Shown here: piece after piece, positions 1 to 8,272 of the stretch
Numbering within the stretch: position 1 is the first letter of the stretch
Layout of the letters: the number at the start of each line of letters is the position of its first letter
Assembly (NCBI GenBank): GCA_902768715.1
Contig: CACXMH010000003.1
Span: 1-64,000, forward strand
Source: Fibrobacter succinogenes
Lineage (GTDB): Bacteria > Fibrobacterota > Fibrobacteria > Fibrobacterales > Fibrobacteraceae
DNA length: 64,000 bases
Direction: 5' to 3'
Position numbers and translations under genes: made by a program
The notes under the pieces: model-generated
The model's database searches: none
Told to the model about the DNA's origin: nothing
The model's input: the letters and a program-made list of their open reading frames with translations, nothing else

Positions 1-228
1 GAGTTTCCGCATGCGGTAACGGGTCGGACCTGTAGTAAATGTTCTCACCTGCATAAAACTCGTAATCCGGAGCTACCGCTTGTTTTTTGACCGAGATGTG
101 TGTTTCCCGAGAGAACAGTCGAACAAAGTGAATCTGTTCTCAAGGGAAAATACACATCGAGGGAAAGATTTGTTAAAAGAATTCCCCGACCGAGATGATA
201 GCAGATCCCCGACCAAGTCGGGGATGAC
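1..228 (+). repeat. Dispersed repeat R1, copy 1 (left end cut by window)
   Basis: This stretch is about 85% alike by eye to 2006-2230, and its last part is like 48029-48076. It contains a long imperfect stem: left arm 95-118, right arm 134-158, loop of about 15 nt. It ends in a GATCCCCGAC...GTCGGGGATGAC hairpin at 204-228. Small ORFs read through it on both strands, but they exist in each copy only because the DNA is repeated; I do not treat them as genes. Confidence 0.8.
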
Positions 229-292
229 GAGGGTGGGCGCGGGGATGACGAGGGTGGGCGCGGGGATGACGAGGGTGGGCGCGGGGATGACG
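220..292 (+). repeat. 21-bp tandem repeat, three and a half units
   Basis: Units GGGGATGACGAGGGTGGGCGC lie at 220-240, 241-261 and 262-282, followed by a partial unit to 292. The unit begins with the right arm of the hairpin at 204-228, so the array looks like an expansion of that arm plus its downstream flank. Confidence 0.9.
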
Positions 293-371
293 AAGAAGGA
301 TTTGCTTTTGTACAAACTAATTCTATTGATTCCGGGTATGCACGGTTGTGGTTACCGAGTGCATTTTGGAC

Positions 372-409
372 AAAAAAATTTCGGGTCGGCTATGCCGACC
401 CGTTTTTTT
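372..409. terminator. Bidirectional rho-independent terminator
   Basis: A perfect 9-bp stem (CGGGTCGGC at 82-90 of the 301-400 block, i.e. 382-390, with GCCGACCCG at 394-402) has a TAT loop, T7 on the right and A7 on the left. It can end transcripts from either side. The evident client is the minus-strand FISUMP gene, which stops about 60 nt away. Confidence 0.8.
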
Positions 410-445
410 GACACTAGGTCCAAGGACGTGTCTTGTAACCTGCGG

Positions 446-472
446 ACCTAATACCTACAACCTATAACCTAG
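446..472. repeat. CCTA-rich low-complexity repeat
   Basis: A short run of ACCTA-type words directly beyond the stop of the FISUMP gene. It resembles 5108-5142 and belongs with the TAGG/CCTA words at 8385-8447, 30932-30964 and 36203-36272. Confidence 0.6.
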
Positions 473-1824
473 TCCTTTAGGCAACGAACAGAAAAAGCCT
501 TGTACTTATCGTTTTCACCTACCCACGCTTCATCGGTAGCGTGGCTCAGTCCCATGTGGTACGCAAGGACACCATCGGACTCCGTAGAACTCCAGAAATA
601 TGCGAGAAGCCCCTCATAGTCGTACGCACTTTCCATTCCATAGGCAACCCTGAAACCGACAGCGAGCGCCGTAAAGGAATAGTCGTCAAAGCCATTACCA
701 CTACCACTCCAGCCCGTGGAGGATTTAAGCTCAATGCCCGCCGTTGATGAGCCTCCTACAACCGTAAGCAAGGCATTCCATTCCGCTTGGCTGGGCAGAT
801 GCCAGCCCTTGGGGCATACTCCACGGATATCACCAGTACCCAGGTCGCATTCATATCCGTAACCACATTCATCCTCAGATTTTCCAACCGCCGCAGCCCA
901 CTTGTACAGGCGACCATAGGAGTCACAATTTTCCGATTCATCACCGTAACACCAGCTGCTATCCGTCTCAAGGTTCAAGTTCTCCGCCATCCACACCTGG
1001 TCGCCGATTTTCACGGTTTTGTAGGTCTGTCCGTCGCGCAGGTCCGTCAGGGTGTTGGCCATGGCGTCGTAAACGCTGGAGTCGCTAGTGGAAGCGGTAC
1101 AGCCTGCCCCCAGCGTTCCACCAAATACGCTCTCACAAAGCTCTGTCAATTGCGCAGCCTCGTCGCTTCCGACAGGGTATTCCACGCATTCACCCATGAC
1201 GCCAGGGATATCGCAAGAAACCATTTCTCCAGAGACGCTTGCGGATGAACCCTCCACGCCTTCGGAGCCGCTGGAGTCCGGCTCTTCGGAAGCGCTGGAC
1301 TTGCCTTCGTCAGTTTCGTCAGAGCTCGACGAGCCGTCCGAGCCTTCGGACGCATCAACCCACTCGCCATCTTCGCAGACCATGGTGGCCTCGGTTTCCT
1401 CGACAAATACAACCGTGCCCTCTTTCCTCTTGGTGCACCTGGGAAGGTCCTCTTCCGTATCGTAACCCGAGATTTCCTTGGCCCATTCACCATCGACGCA
1501 AACGAAATTGCCATCTACTGTCTTGGCCTTTTCACCTTCGCGTTTTTTGCTGCACCTGGGGAGGTCTTCCTCGGAGTCGTAAACCGGCTCTTCTGCGGTC
1601 CACCTGCCGCCCGTGCACACGAAATTGCCCTCATCCAAGGTTGCCTTTAGTCCTTCGCGGTTCTTGGTGCAGTTGGGCAGGTCTTCCTTGGTTTCGGCGA
1701 CAATCCCCTCTTCGGTCTCGGTGTATGTCGGTGTATTGGCGGCATTGCCAGAAGATTCGCCGCAGGCGGACAGCAGCGCGGCGCACAGGGCCGCGAACGA
1801 AAGTTCAAGGAAAAGCTTTTTCAT
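469..1824 (-). CDS. FISUMP-domain surface lipoprotein
   Basis: Predicted lipoprotein of about 451 residues. The start is the ATG at 1824, preceded by AGGA at 6-nt spacing; an upstream in-frame TTG at 1830 is less likely. The signal peptide ends in a lipobox (LLSAC). Three repeats of about 45 residues follow, each with EEDLPxC, KxREG and a FVCxDGEW-type end. A Ser/Glu-rich linker then leads to a C-terminal FISUMP domain (motifs TDLRDGQTYKTVKIG, WMAENLNL, GWHLPSQAEW, ending FSVRCLKD). FISUMP proteins are abundant surface proteins in Fibrobacter with no settled biochemical role; the repeats plus linker suggest presentation of the C-terminal domain away from the membrane. Single gene, flanked on both sides by R1 repeats. 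Confidence 0.88.
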   Translation of the reverse strand: MKKLFLELSFAALCAALLSACGESSGNAANTPTYTETEEGIVAETKEDLPNCTKNREGLKATLDEGNFVCTGGRWTAEEPVYDSEEDLPRCSKKREGEKAKTVDGNFVCVDGEWAKEISGYDTEEDLPRCTKRKEGTVVFVEETEATMVCEDGEWVDASEGSDGSSSSDETDEGKSSASEEPDSSGSEGVEGSSASVSGEMVSCDIPGVMGECVEYPVGSDEAAQLTELCESVFGGTLGAGCTASTSDSSVYDAMANTLTDLRDGQTYKTVKIGDQVWMAENLNLETDSSWCYGDESENCDSYGRLYKWAAAVGKSEDECGYGYECDLGTGDIRGVCPKGWHLPSQAEWNALLTVVGGSSTAGIELKSSTGWSGSGNGFDDYSFTALAVGFRVAYGMESAYDYEGLLAYFWSSTESDGVLAYHMGLSHATDEAWVGENDKYKAFSVRCLKD

Positions 1825-1923
1825 GTCCAATCCTTTTTTTCGAGAAGGTTGTTTGTCTGTAATCTATATAAAATTTTCGGAAATGCCAAATGAAGGGGCT
1901 GCGAAATGCGGGGAAAAAGGGGA

Positions 1924-1948
1924 GATCCCCGACCAAGTCGGGGATGAC
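1924..1948. repeat. GATCC-type hairpin repeat
   Basis: GATCCCCGAC, short loop, GTCGGGGATGAC: the same hairpin as at 204-228, followed by an AAGGAAGGATGCGGGG tail also seen after 2253. It lies just upstream of R1 copy 2. Confidence 0.75.
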
Positions 1949-1970
1949 AAGGAAGGATGCGGGGAAGACA

Positions 1971-2253
1971 TCTCGGAGGAAACTCGCAGGGACTAACAGT
2001 CACAAGAGTTTCCGCCAGCAATAACAGGTCGGACCTGTAGTAAATTTTCGCACCTGCAAAAATTCGTAGTCCAGAACCACCGCTTGTTTTTTGACCGAGA
2101 TGTGTGCTTCCCGAGAGAACAGTCGAACGAAATGATTCTGTTCTCGAGGGAAGATACACATCGAGGGAAAGATTTGTTAAAAGAGTTCCCCGACAAGATG
2201 ATAGTGGATCCTCGCCTACGCGAGGATGACGAAGAAGGAGGCGCGAGGATGAC
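1971..2253 (+). repeat. Dispersed repeat R1, copy 2 (most complete)
   Basis: Begins TCTCGGAGGAAACTCGCAGG and runs through the large stem (2099-2122 with 2138-2162) to a terminal hairpin at 2207-2230, then a tandem copy of the hairpin's right arm (to 2253). Compared with copy 1, the stem carries a paired change: C2107 with G2153-side here, T with A in copy 1. It fills most of the 450-bp gap between the FISUMP gene and miaA, where I see no gene. Confidence 0.8.
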
Positions 2254-2277
2254 AAGGAAGGATGCGGGGAGGACAAG

Positions 2278-3162
2278 CTAAGGTGCAGTGATGACATGCA
2301 AAGCGTCTTCGGAGTCAAGGTTAATTTGTGTAGAATCAACCTGTCTAGAAAACCAGGTGATTTGACGTTTGGCGTAGTTTCGGGTCTGCCGCTTTACTTT
2401 GTCCAAAACAATCTGAATCTCGGAGTCGTCTTTTGCGGCAAGGAGTTCGCAGTAGCCCAGACTTTGCCACGCCGGAGCCGCAAGCGGAACCCTTTGCGCC
2501 AGCGAATGGATTTCTTGCAGCCAGCCGTCGCGGACCATCTGATTAACACGTTCGTTTATGCGGGCGTAGAGATTCTCGCGGCTACGGTTGAGAAAATAGA
2601 CGGGAATATTCCCGATGCCGCCGGAGCGTTCCAGCTTCCACTCCGAAAGCTTGCGGCCCGTGCCATGGTAAACCTCCAGAATCCGGACAATGCGGTGCCT
2701 GTTGTTTTCGTCGGCACATTCCATAGATTCGGGATCCACCTTCCGGGCCTCGTCGCAGAGCCACGGGAGTCCGAATTTTTCGCATTCCGCCTCCAAGGAC
2801 TCCCGTACGCAACCGTCAATGGCGGGAATTTTCGGAAGCCCAAGCATCAACGCCTGCAGGTAAAGCCCTGTGCCACCCACCAAGATGTAATTCTTCTGCG
2901 GGTTCGCCTCAAGAAGTGCCCGGACATCGTTACAGAAATCCCCGGCGGAATAGACCCGGCTAGGTTCGCAGAAGTTTATCAGGTGGTGGTTTACCCTCTG
3001 CATCTCGAGCACCGACGGCTGTGCCGTGCCAATAGCGAAGCCCCGGTATATCTGGCGGGAATCCACACCGATGATTTCGGCACGGTAACGCTCCGCAAGT
3101 TCAAGGGAAAGTTTTGACTTTCCGACTCCAGTGGGGCCACAGAGGGCAAAGAGAACAGGCAT
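2278..3162 (-). CDS. miaA: tRNA dimethylallyltransferase
   Basis: MiaA transfers a dimethylallyl group to N6 of A37 in tRNAs reading UNN codons. At 294 aa it has normal family length. It opens with the P-loop GPTGVGKS (residues 9-16), followed by the substrate motif DSRQIYRG and GTAQP, then GGTGLYLQAL, the usual order in this family. A C-terminal region with QTRNYAKRQITWFSRQ fits the tRNA-binding end. The ATG at 3162 is only 31 nt from the divergent deacetylase gene at 3194, so the two share a promoter region. The 3' end abuts the R1 repeat. Confidence 0.95.
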   Translation of the reverse strand: MPVLFALCGPTGVGKSKLSLELAERYRAEIIGVDSRQIYRGFAIGTAQPSVLEMQRVNHHLINFCEPSRVYSAGDFCNDVRALLEANPQKNYILVGGTGLYLQALMLGLPKIPAIDGCVRESLEAECEKFGLPWLCDEARKVDPESMECADENNRHRIVRILEVYHGTGRKLSEWKLERSGGIGNIPVYFLNRSRENLYARINERVNQMVRDGWLQEIHSLAQRVPLAAPAWQSLGYCELLAAKDDSEIQIVLDKVKRQTRNYAKRQITWFSRQVDSTQINLDSEDALHVITAP

Positions 3163-3193
3163 ACGGTTTTAATTTAGCTATCTTTCCCAAGCG

Positions 3194-4291
3194 ATGAAAA
3201 AGCTGAAGCACGTTCTTGCCATCTTTATTGTCCTTGGGATTATCTCCGGGGCAGCATTCGTGCTGCAAGAAACCAGCATTGGCGAAAAACTTTTCAACTG
3301 GGATTCCGCCGCTGTCGCCACCCCGGACACTACCGCCGCCGTGCAGGACACCACACCCTTCGTAGAAAAACTAAAGAACCACCTGGAAGTGGTGCAGACA
3401 CAAAAGTCCAGAAAGAAACGAGAAATCTGGGTGCTGGGGAACGGACGGACCATCACCCACTACCTGCTGCAGGCACAAAGGTTCTTGCGGAAAAACGGCG
3501 GCGAAGTGCTGTACATGGAAGAGCTCCACGGAGACCCCACGGTTTTCCAGTCGGCCAATCTAGATGCCCTGACCCCAGAAGGCGACACGCTGAAACTCAC
3601 CCTGAACGTTTCGGACAACATTTTCAAGAACAACGCCTCTTACCTGTCCATCGCGTTCCAAGTGACAGGACTTACGCCCGAGCTGATCGTGGCCCTGAAT
3701 GAACTCACCTTCCCCTACGACCTGATGGTCACGCCCTTCGGCATGGCGGAAACATTTTTCCCCGACCTGGACCGCGTAAAGAACAAGGAACTGGTCATCT
3801 GGCTTTTGATGGAATCTACCAGTCTGGATTCCAGACACAACCGCTACCGTCCGGTGCGCATCCACCACACGGAACAGCAGATCGAGTCCGTTATCCAGGA
3901 GGCAAAGACCCTGGTGCCAAACGCCAAGGGAATCGCCACCCGCTTTGCAGAACAGGCAGTAGAACACCGGCAGCTTTTGCAAGCCACCCTGGAACCCGCC
4001 AAAGAAAACGGGCTCTGGTTCCTGGACCTGTCCATGAACGCAAAATCCAAGGTGCGGGAGACCTGCAAGGATTTGTCCATGGCCTGCAAGACGGCAACCC
4101 CCTACAACCCCTCCAACAGCGCCCTGGACGACTACATCAAGCGTAAACTGAAGGCGGCCGCCAAGAGCGGCATGTCCACCATCATCATCCCGCTGAGCGA
4201 AGCCAACATCGCCAAGGTGAAGTCCATCGACGCAAAAGCGGCGGCCCAGGGCACCACCATCGTAAATTTATCTACCTTTATGAAGTATTGA
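3194..4291 (+). CDS. Divergent polysaccharide deacetylase family protein
   Basis: 365 aa. A hydrophobic N-terminal segment (residues 4-26) suggests a signal anchor; residues 27-60 are a low-complexity linker. The rest resembles the divergent polysaccharide deacetylase (YibQ-like, Pfam Polysacc_deac_2) family: LTFPYDLMVTPFG, GIATRFAEQAVEHRQLLQ, GLWFLDLSMNAKSKV, SALDDYIKRKLKAAAKSG and STIIIPLSEANIAKV fall in the family order. Its enzymatic activity is unproven, and I do not see a classic NodB metal triad. It lies 13 nt upstream of pdxJ and is probably co-transcribed with it. Confidence 0.75.
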   Translation: MKKLKHVLAIFIVLGIISGAAFVLQETSIGEKLFNWDSAAVATPDTTAAVQDTTPFVEKLKNHLEVVQTQKSRKKREIWVLGNGRTITHYLLQAQRFLRKNGGEVLYMEELHGDPTVFQSANLDALTPEGDTLKLTLNVSDNIFKNNASYLSIAFQVTGLTPELIVALNELTFPYDLMVTPFGMAETFFPDLDRVKNKELVIWLLMESTSLDSRHNRYRPVRIHHTEQQIESVIQEAKTLVPNAKGIATRFAEQAVEHRQLLQATLEPAKENGLWFLDLSMNAKSKVRETCKDLSMACKTATPYNPSNSALDDYIKRKLKAAAKSGMSTIIIPLSEANIAKVKSIDAKAAAQGTTIVNLSTFMKY

Positions 4292-4304
4292 CAAGGAGAA
4301 CGCC

Positions 4305-5033
4305 ATGACCGTAAAACTGGGTGTGAACATCGACCATATCGCCACCATCCGCGAAGCCCGCAAGATCAGGGAACCGGACCCCGTCACGGCGGCACTGGTC
4401 GCAGAACTCGCCGGCTGCATGGGCATTACCGCCCACCTGCGCGAAGACAAGCGCCACATCCAGGACCGCGACGTTCGCCTGTTGCGCGGCATGGTCACCA
4501 CCAAGTTGAACCTGAAAATCTCCCCCACGGCCGAAATGTTGCAGTTTGCCACCAACGTGCAGCCCGACATGGTGACCCTGGTCCAGGAGAACCACCAGGA
4601 AATCACCATCGAAGGTGGTTTGAACGTGGCCGCCAAGGTAGATGAACTTGCAAAGTACGTGATGACCCTGAAAAACAACGACATTGCCGTAAGCCTGTTC
4701 ATCGACCCGGAAACGGACCAGGTGAAGGCCGCCAAGAAAGTCGGCGCCGACTTCGTGGAGTTCAACACCGGCAAGTACGCCACCGCCTGCGAACTGGGCA
4801 GCCTCCAAGAAGTGGACCGTGAAATTTCGGCCATCGAGGACATGACCATGCTGGCCCGCAAGTACGGACTCCGGGTGCTGGCAGGTCACGGGCTGAACTA
4901 CCGCAACGTGGCATCCATCGCCGCCATCGAAGGAATCGAAGAGGTGAACATCGGCCACAGCATCGTGGCCCGCAGCGTGTTCGTGGGCATGGAAAAAGCC
5001 GTCAAGGAAATGCTTGACCTGCTTCGCGGCTAG
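4305..5033 (+). CDS. pdxJ: Pyridoxine 5'-phosphate synthase
   Basis: PdxJ condenses 3-amino-1-hydroxyacetone phosphate with deoxyxylulose 5-phosphate to give pyridoxine 5'-phosphate, the last ring-forming step of DXP-dependent vitamin B6 synthesis. 242 aa, normal length. Hallmarks: LGVNIDHIATIREAR at the N-terminus, GITAHLREDKRHIQDRDV, the TVEGG-like ITIEGGLNV, VEFNTGKYA and LAGHGLNYRNV. AAGGAGA lies just before the ATG. It follows the deacetylase gene by 13 nt. Confidence 0.96.
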   Translation: MTVKLGVNIDHIATIREARKIREPDPVTAALVAELAGCMGITAHLREDKRHIQDRDVRLLRGMVTTKLNLKISPTAEMLQFATNVQPDMVTLVQENHQEITIEGGLNVAAKVDELAKYVMTLKNNDIAVSLFIDPETDQVKAAKKVGADFVEFNTGKYATACELGSLQEVDREISAIEDMTMLARKYGLRVLAGHGLNYRNVASIAAIEGIEEVNIGHSIVARSVFVGMEKAVKEMLDLLRG

Positions 5034-5107
5034 GCCGCAGTGTCTAGTGGTTAGGCCGTAAGGTCGTGGTCAGTGTCTTGACGAGGATGGACATCTTGTC
5101 CAGCGCC

Positions 5108-5142
5108 CCTAAAACCTACTACCTAATACCTACAACCTAGTA
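5108..5142. repeat. CCTA-rich low-complexity repeat
   Basis: Words CCTACTACCTAATACCTAC lie between the convergent pdxJ and truA genes and run into the last codons of truA. Same type as 446-472. Confidence 0.6.
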
Positions 5143-5889
5143 ATCCCTATACTTCACGTCGTGAAGGACCAGTCCCTGCGGCGGGGCCCAGGTGCGTTCG
5201 CCCTTAAAATTTTTCTCAAAGATGGCTTGAACCGTGCCTGCGGGGTAACGGCCCCGACCTACATCAAAGAGCGTGCCTACCATGGCGCGAACCTGACGGT
5301 GCAAGAACCGGTTCCCCTTGATGTGAAAAATCACGGTCCAGTCGTTCACCCGCTCCAGGCGGAATTCGGTCAGCGTGCAGAGCGTGGACTTGCCGTCATT
5401 ACGGGGAATGCAAAAGTCGATAAAGTCGTGCTCGCCCAGGAAAGATGCTGCCTCCCGCTCCATCAAGTCCAGATCCAAATTCAGGGACCCGCATTCCCAG
5501 CCGTATTCCCGCATGAGCGCCACCGGCCTCGTGAAGATGGTGTACTGGTAATAGCGGTAAAGGGCGTCGTAGCGGGCGTTGAAATCGTCGCCACATGGTT
5601 GCAAATCGCGAATGCGGATAAGCCTCTTGGTGAGTCCATTCACCGAACGCTCCGTCTTGCGCAAGTCCAGCTCGCCATCAAAATCAAAATGGACGCACTG
5701 GCCTCGGGCATGGACACCCGTGTCGGTACGTCCAGAACCTACGATACGTATGGGCGAGCGGAGCACTATGGTAAGCGCCTCTTCCAAGGCGGACTGAACG
5801 GTTACGAATTTCTGCTTGCCGGCCTCGTTCTGCACCTGCCAGCCATAAAAGGCACTGCCCAGGTATTCACAGCGGAACCGATAACGCAT
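5137..5889 (-). CDS. truA: tRNA pseudouridine(38-40) synthase
   Basis: TruA isomerises uridines 38-40 in the anticodon arm of tRNA. 250 aa, typical length. It starts MRYRFRCEYLGSAFYGWQVQ, the usual FxYxGxxFxGWQ opening, and has the catalytic-Asp motif GSGRTDTGVHARGQ. Later motifs YRYYQYTI, DFIDFC and GNRFLHRQVRAMVGTL are family-typical. It sits 14 nt after the gene at 5904-6821 and probably belongs to the same minus-strand operon. Confidence 0.96.
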   Translation of the reverse strand: MRYRFRCEYLGSAFYGWQVQNEAGKQKFVTVQSALEEALTIVLRSPIRIVGSGRTDTGVHARGQCVHFDFDGELDLRKTERSVNGLTKRLIRIRDLQPCGDDFNARYDALYRYYQYTIFTRPVALMREYGWECGSLNLDLDLMEREAASFLGEHDFIDFCIPRNDGKSTLCTLTEFRLERVNDWTVIFHIKGNRFLHRQVRAMVGTLFDVGRGRYPAGTVQAIFEKNFKGERTWAPPQGLVLHDVKYRDY

Positions 5890-5903
5890 AGGCCAAGAGC
5901 CCC

Positions 5904-6821
5904 TTATTCCATGGCGCTCTTGATAATGGCTTCCACCTGTTCCTGCGGGATTTTCAGCTGGGTCGCGATGGCAGAGGCAGGGAACCCGCGGCGGGACATC
6001 TGCAGGATCTTGCTCTTTTCGGTAAGTTCCTTGTCGAAACGGCTGGTTTCCAAGGGGTTACTGCCCTGCAGGTTCGGATTGCCGGTCACGTTGTGGCTCT
6101 GGGCCCTAAGTTTCATGGTCCTGTCGCGGGAAAGGCCGCGGGGAGCCCGCAGAACATCGGACAGGGACTGGATGGCGGAGGTAATCCGCTCCTTGGCGGT
6201 AGGCCTAAGCTGCGGCCGCTTGCCCAAATCCGGAATCAAAACCTTGTTCTCGGGATTGCCGTTTTCGTCTTCGAAAGAAACCTTTGTCTCCTTGGCCTCC
6301 GCAAACTCGTCGGCCTCGTCGATGATGGAGTGCTTCGGTGCACGGGGGCGCGGCGCGATGGTGGGGTCGTTCTCGAACCCGTTCTTGGGCTCACGGAACC
6401 GGTTTTCGGCCTTCAGGGCTTCCATCCTCTGGGTCAAGACCTTCTTGCGGTGGCTGAGAGCCGCAAGCAATATAATGCAGACCAGAATAGCGGCAACACC
6501 GCCTACCACCCACATGAGGGCGGACTTGGAAATCCCGCCTACCGTCTTTTCATCTTGTTCCGTCTCGCCGGCCGGAGTCTTTTGCCTGAGGGCGTTCAAG
6601 TCCTGCCAGGCGACGTCCAAGTCATTCCGGATGGCGAGCTGGGCATCGGCATCGCCCTGCTTTTCCCACAGGGCCACTTCCAGGGAGTCAATCTTTGCGC
6701 GGGCCTGAAGGTAGGCGTCGGCATCGAAAGAGGACCGTCCGGCGGAAAAGTCCGAAAGCAGGTACAGGAGCACTCCGGCGCACAGGAACAGAAGGACGAT
6801 GGGGACGATAATTTTTTTCAT
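5904..6821 (-). CDS. Membrane-anchored coiled-coil protein with C-terminal HTH-like segment
   Basis: 305 aa, no confident family. A first hydrophobic segment is at residues 4-24, then a charged, probably helical stretch (about 30-90), a second membrane segment (about 105-127), and a long charged cytoplasmic part. The last 45 residues (ILQMSRRGFPASAIATQL then IPQEQVEAII) look like the short helix-turn-helix found at the C-terminus of DUF6115/DUF2802-type proteins. This supports a cytoplasmic C-terminus. It sits between a degenerate GGDEF gene and truA. Confidence 0.6.
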   Translation of the reverse strand: MKKIIVPIVLLFLCAGVLLYLLSDFSAGRSSFDADAYLQARAKIDSLEVALWEKQGDADAQLAIRNDLDVAWQDLNALRQKTPAGETEQDEKTVGGISKSALMWVVGGVAAILVCIILLAALSHRKKVLTQRMEALKAENRFREPKNGFENDPTIAPRPRAPKHSIIDEADEFAEAKETKVSFEDENGNPENKVLIPDLGKRPQLRPTAKERITSAIQSLSDVLRAPRGLSRDRTMKLRAQSHNVTGNPNLQGSNPLETSRFDKELTEKSKILQMSRRGFPASAIATQLKIPQEQVEAIIKSAME

Positions 6822-6839
6822 GTGACAAATTTAAGAAAT

Positions 6840-8201
6840 TTAAAGCCCCTTGTTCAAAGCTTCGGCCATGACCACACGGTTTCCTCCGTTAGCAGAGGCA
6901 AGTTGCATGGACGCCTCGGCGGTGGCAATCAGGGTCTTTGCATCTACGGCATGGATGGGCATCACCGAAACACCGATGCTCAAAGAGGTCTTGAGAATCC
7001 CGTCGCCGTAAGCCACCTGGAGTTCCGAAATTTCGTGACGGATTTTTTCGGCACGATCCTTGGTAATCTTGTAATCGGCACCAGGCAGAATCACGCAGAA
7101 AACATCGCCGTTGTAGCGGCAGGGAATGTCCTCGTTCCGGATATAGCCCGGCAGGCGCTGGCCCACTTCCCAGAGCATCTGCTCCACCGCATGACGGCCC
7201 CGCTTTTCCTGGAGCTGGGGAATTTCGTCGGGGTAGAGCATGATGATTCCGATAGGCGTCTTGTGGCGGGAAGCGGAGAAGATTTCACGACGGAGGGACT
7301 CTTCCATGTAGCGCTTGTTGAAAAGCCCCGTCAGGTTGTCACGGATGCTGTGCTGCTGGAAACGGATATTCAGGTTCTGGTTTGCCACATACAGGCCGAA
7401 TGTGGCCGACACGATGCTCACCTTTGCCTTCCAGAAATCGATATCTTCGCCGTCGGGCAACTTGTCCACCTGAATGCACAACGTGCCGAAATGTTCCTCC
7501 AGCCCCTCGATAGGCGCACAGAAGGCAACACCCTGGCTGTGGTAATGGAGGTGGGTGCAGCCAGCCGTCACCTTGTCTGCATTGTAGTCGTTCACCACGA
7601 TGCTTCCCAGGTTGAAACTCGCGCATTCCGCAGGCATCATGGTATCGCCGCTAATCACGTAATCGCCAAAGGAGAAGACCTTGTGCATCTCGGACTGGGC
7701 ATCGCCATACATGTAAAGCACGCCTGCCGCACCGGGGAACAGCTTGGGTAAGACCTTTTCAAGAGCGCCCACCACTTCGGAAAACGGCCTGTTCCTGAGG
7801 ATTTCCTTGCAGAAATCATCCCAGTCCGAAAGAGGGAAAATCTCCCGCGCCGATTCCAGCGTAGGAACGGTCTCGGGCAAAGCCGTTTCCTCGGATTGCG
7901 ACTCTGGAACAGTCCCTTCAGCAGGAACATCGCCCTGTTCCGCGCCTTCGGCAACATCCGACGGCACCACCGGCACAAGCTCTGTCACCGGGCGGGAATC
8001 CGGCGTCTCTGTCTCCCCCGCCTCGCTATCCTGGACGGCCCTTTTGGCCACGATAAAAAAGATGAATCCGAGGACCGCGCCCCAGACTCCCACAAAAATA
8101 AACTTGACCCCCACCGACAACGCGTTTTCGGGAGCCGCAAACGATAAAACGACGCCTGCCACAAAAGCGACAAGCCACACCAGATAATAAAGAACACTCA
8201 T
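6840..8201 (-). CDS. Membrane GGDEF-family protein with degenerate active site
   Basis: About 453 aa from the ATG at 8201; a TTG nine bases upstream is an alternative. Two membrane segments (about residues 5-24 and 30-52) are followed by an acidic linker, a GAF-like region (about 140-280) and a C-terminal GGDEF fold (RDNLTGLFNKRYME ... SLSIGVS). The signature reads YNGDVF instead of (R)YGGDEF, so the first Gly and the catalytic Glu are replaced. Diguanylate cyclase activity is therefore unlikely; a c-di-GMP or GTP sensing, or purely structural, role is more probable. The first gene of a likely operon with 5904-6821 and truA. Confidence 0.8.
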   Translation of the reverse strand: MSVLYYLVWLVAFVAGVVLSFAAPENALSVGVKFIFVGVWGAVLGFIFFIVAKRAVQDSEAGETETPDSRPVTELVPVVPSDVAEGAEQGDVPAEGTVPESQSEETALPETVPTLESAREIFPLSDWDDFCKEILRNRPFSEVVGALEKVLPKLFPGAAGVLYMYGDAQSEMHKVFSFGDYVISGDTMMPAECASFNLGSIVVNDYNADKVTAGCTHLHYHSQGVAFCAPIEGLEEHFGTLCIQVDKLPDGEDIDFWKAKVSIVSATFGLYVANQNLNIRFQQHSIRDNLTGLFNKRYMEESLRREIFSASRHKTPIGIIMLYPDEIPQLQEKRGRHAVEQMLWEVGQRLPGYIRNEDIPCRYNGDVFCVILPGADYKITKDRAEKIRHEISELQVAYGDGILKTSLSIGVSVMPIHAVDAKTLIATAEASMQLASANGGNRVVMAEALNKGL

Positions 8202-8272
8202 ATTCCACAATTTATGAAAAGTCTGAGACCTTGGACAAACATTTTTTCAAAAAAAAGCAAAATCAACATATT

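Noticed and set aside
220-292. CRISPR array
   Set aside because: The 21-bp units are directly adjacent without spacers, and no cas gene is present.
80-451. Open frames over R1 copy 1 (also 73-315 minus, 2084-2281 and 1821-2339)
   Set aside because: The frames exist because R1 is a repeated DNA element. They have no ribosome site, run into low-complexity words, and the DNA differences sit in stem and loop rather than codon third positions.
6093-7751. 552-codon open frame on the plus strand
   Set aside because: It lies antisense to two real minus-strand genes (membrane protein, GGDEF protein) and its product resembles no family.
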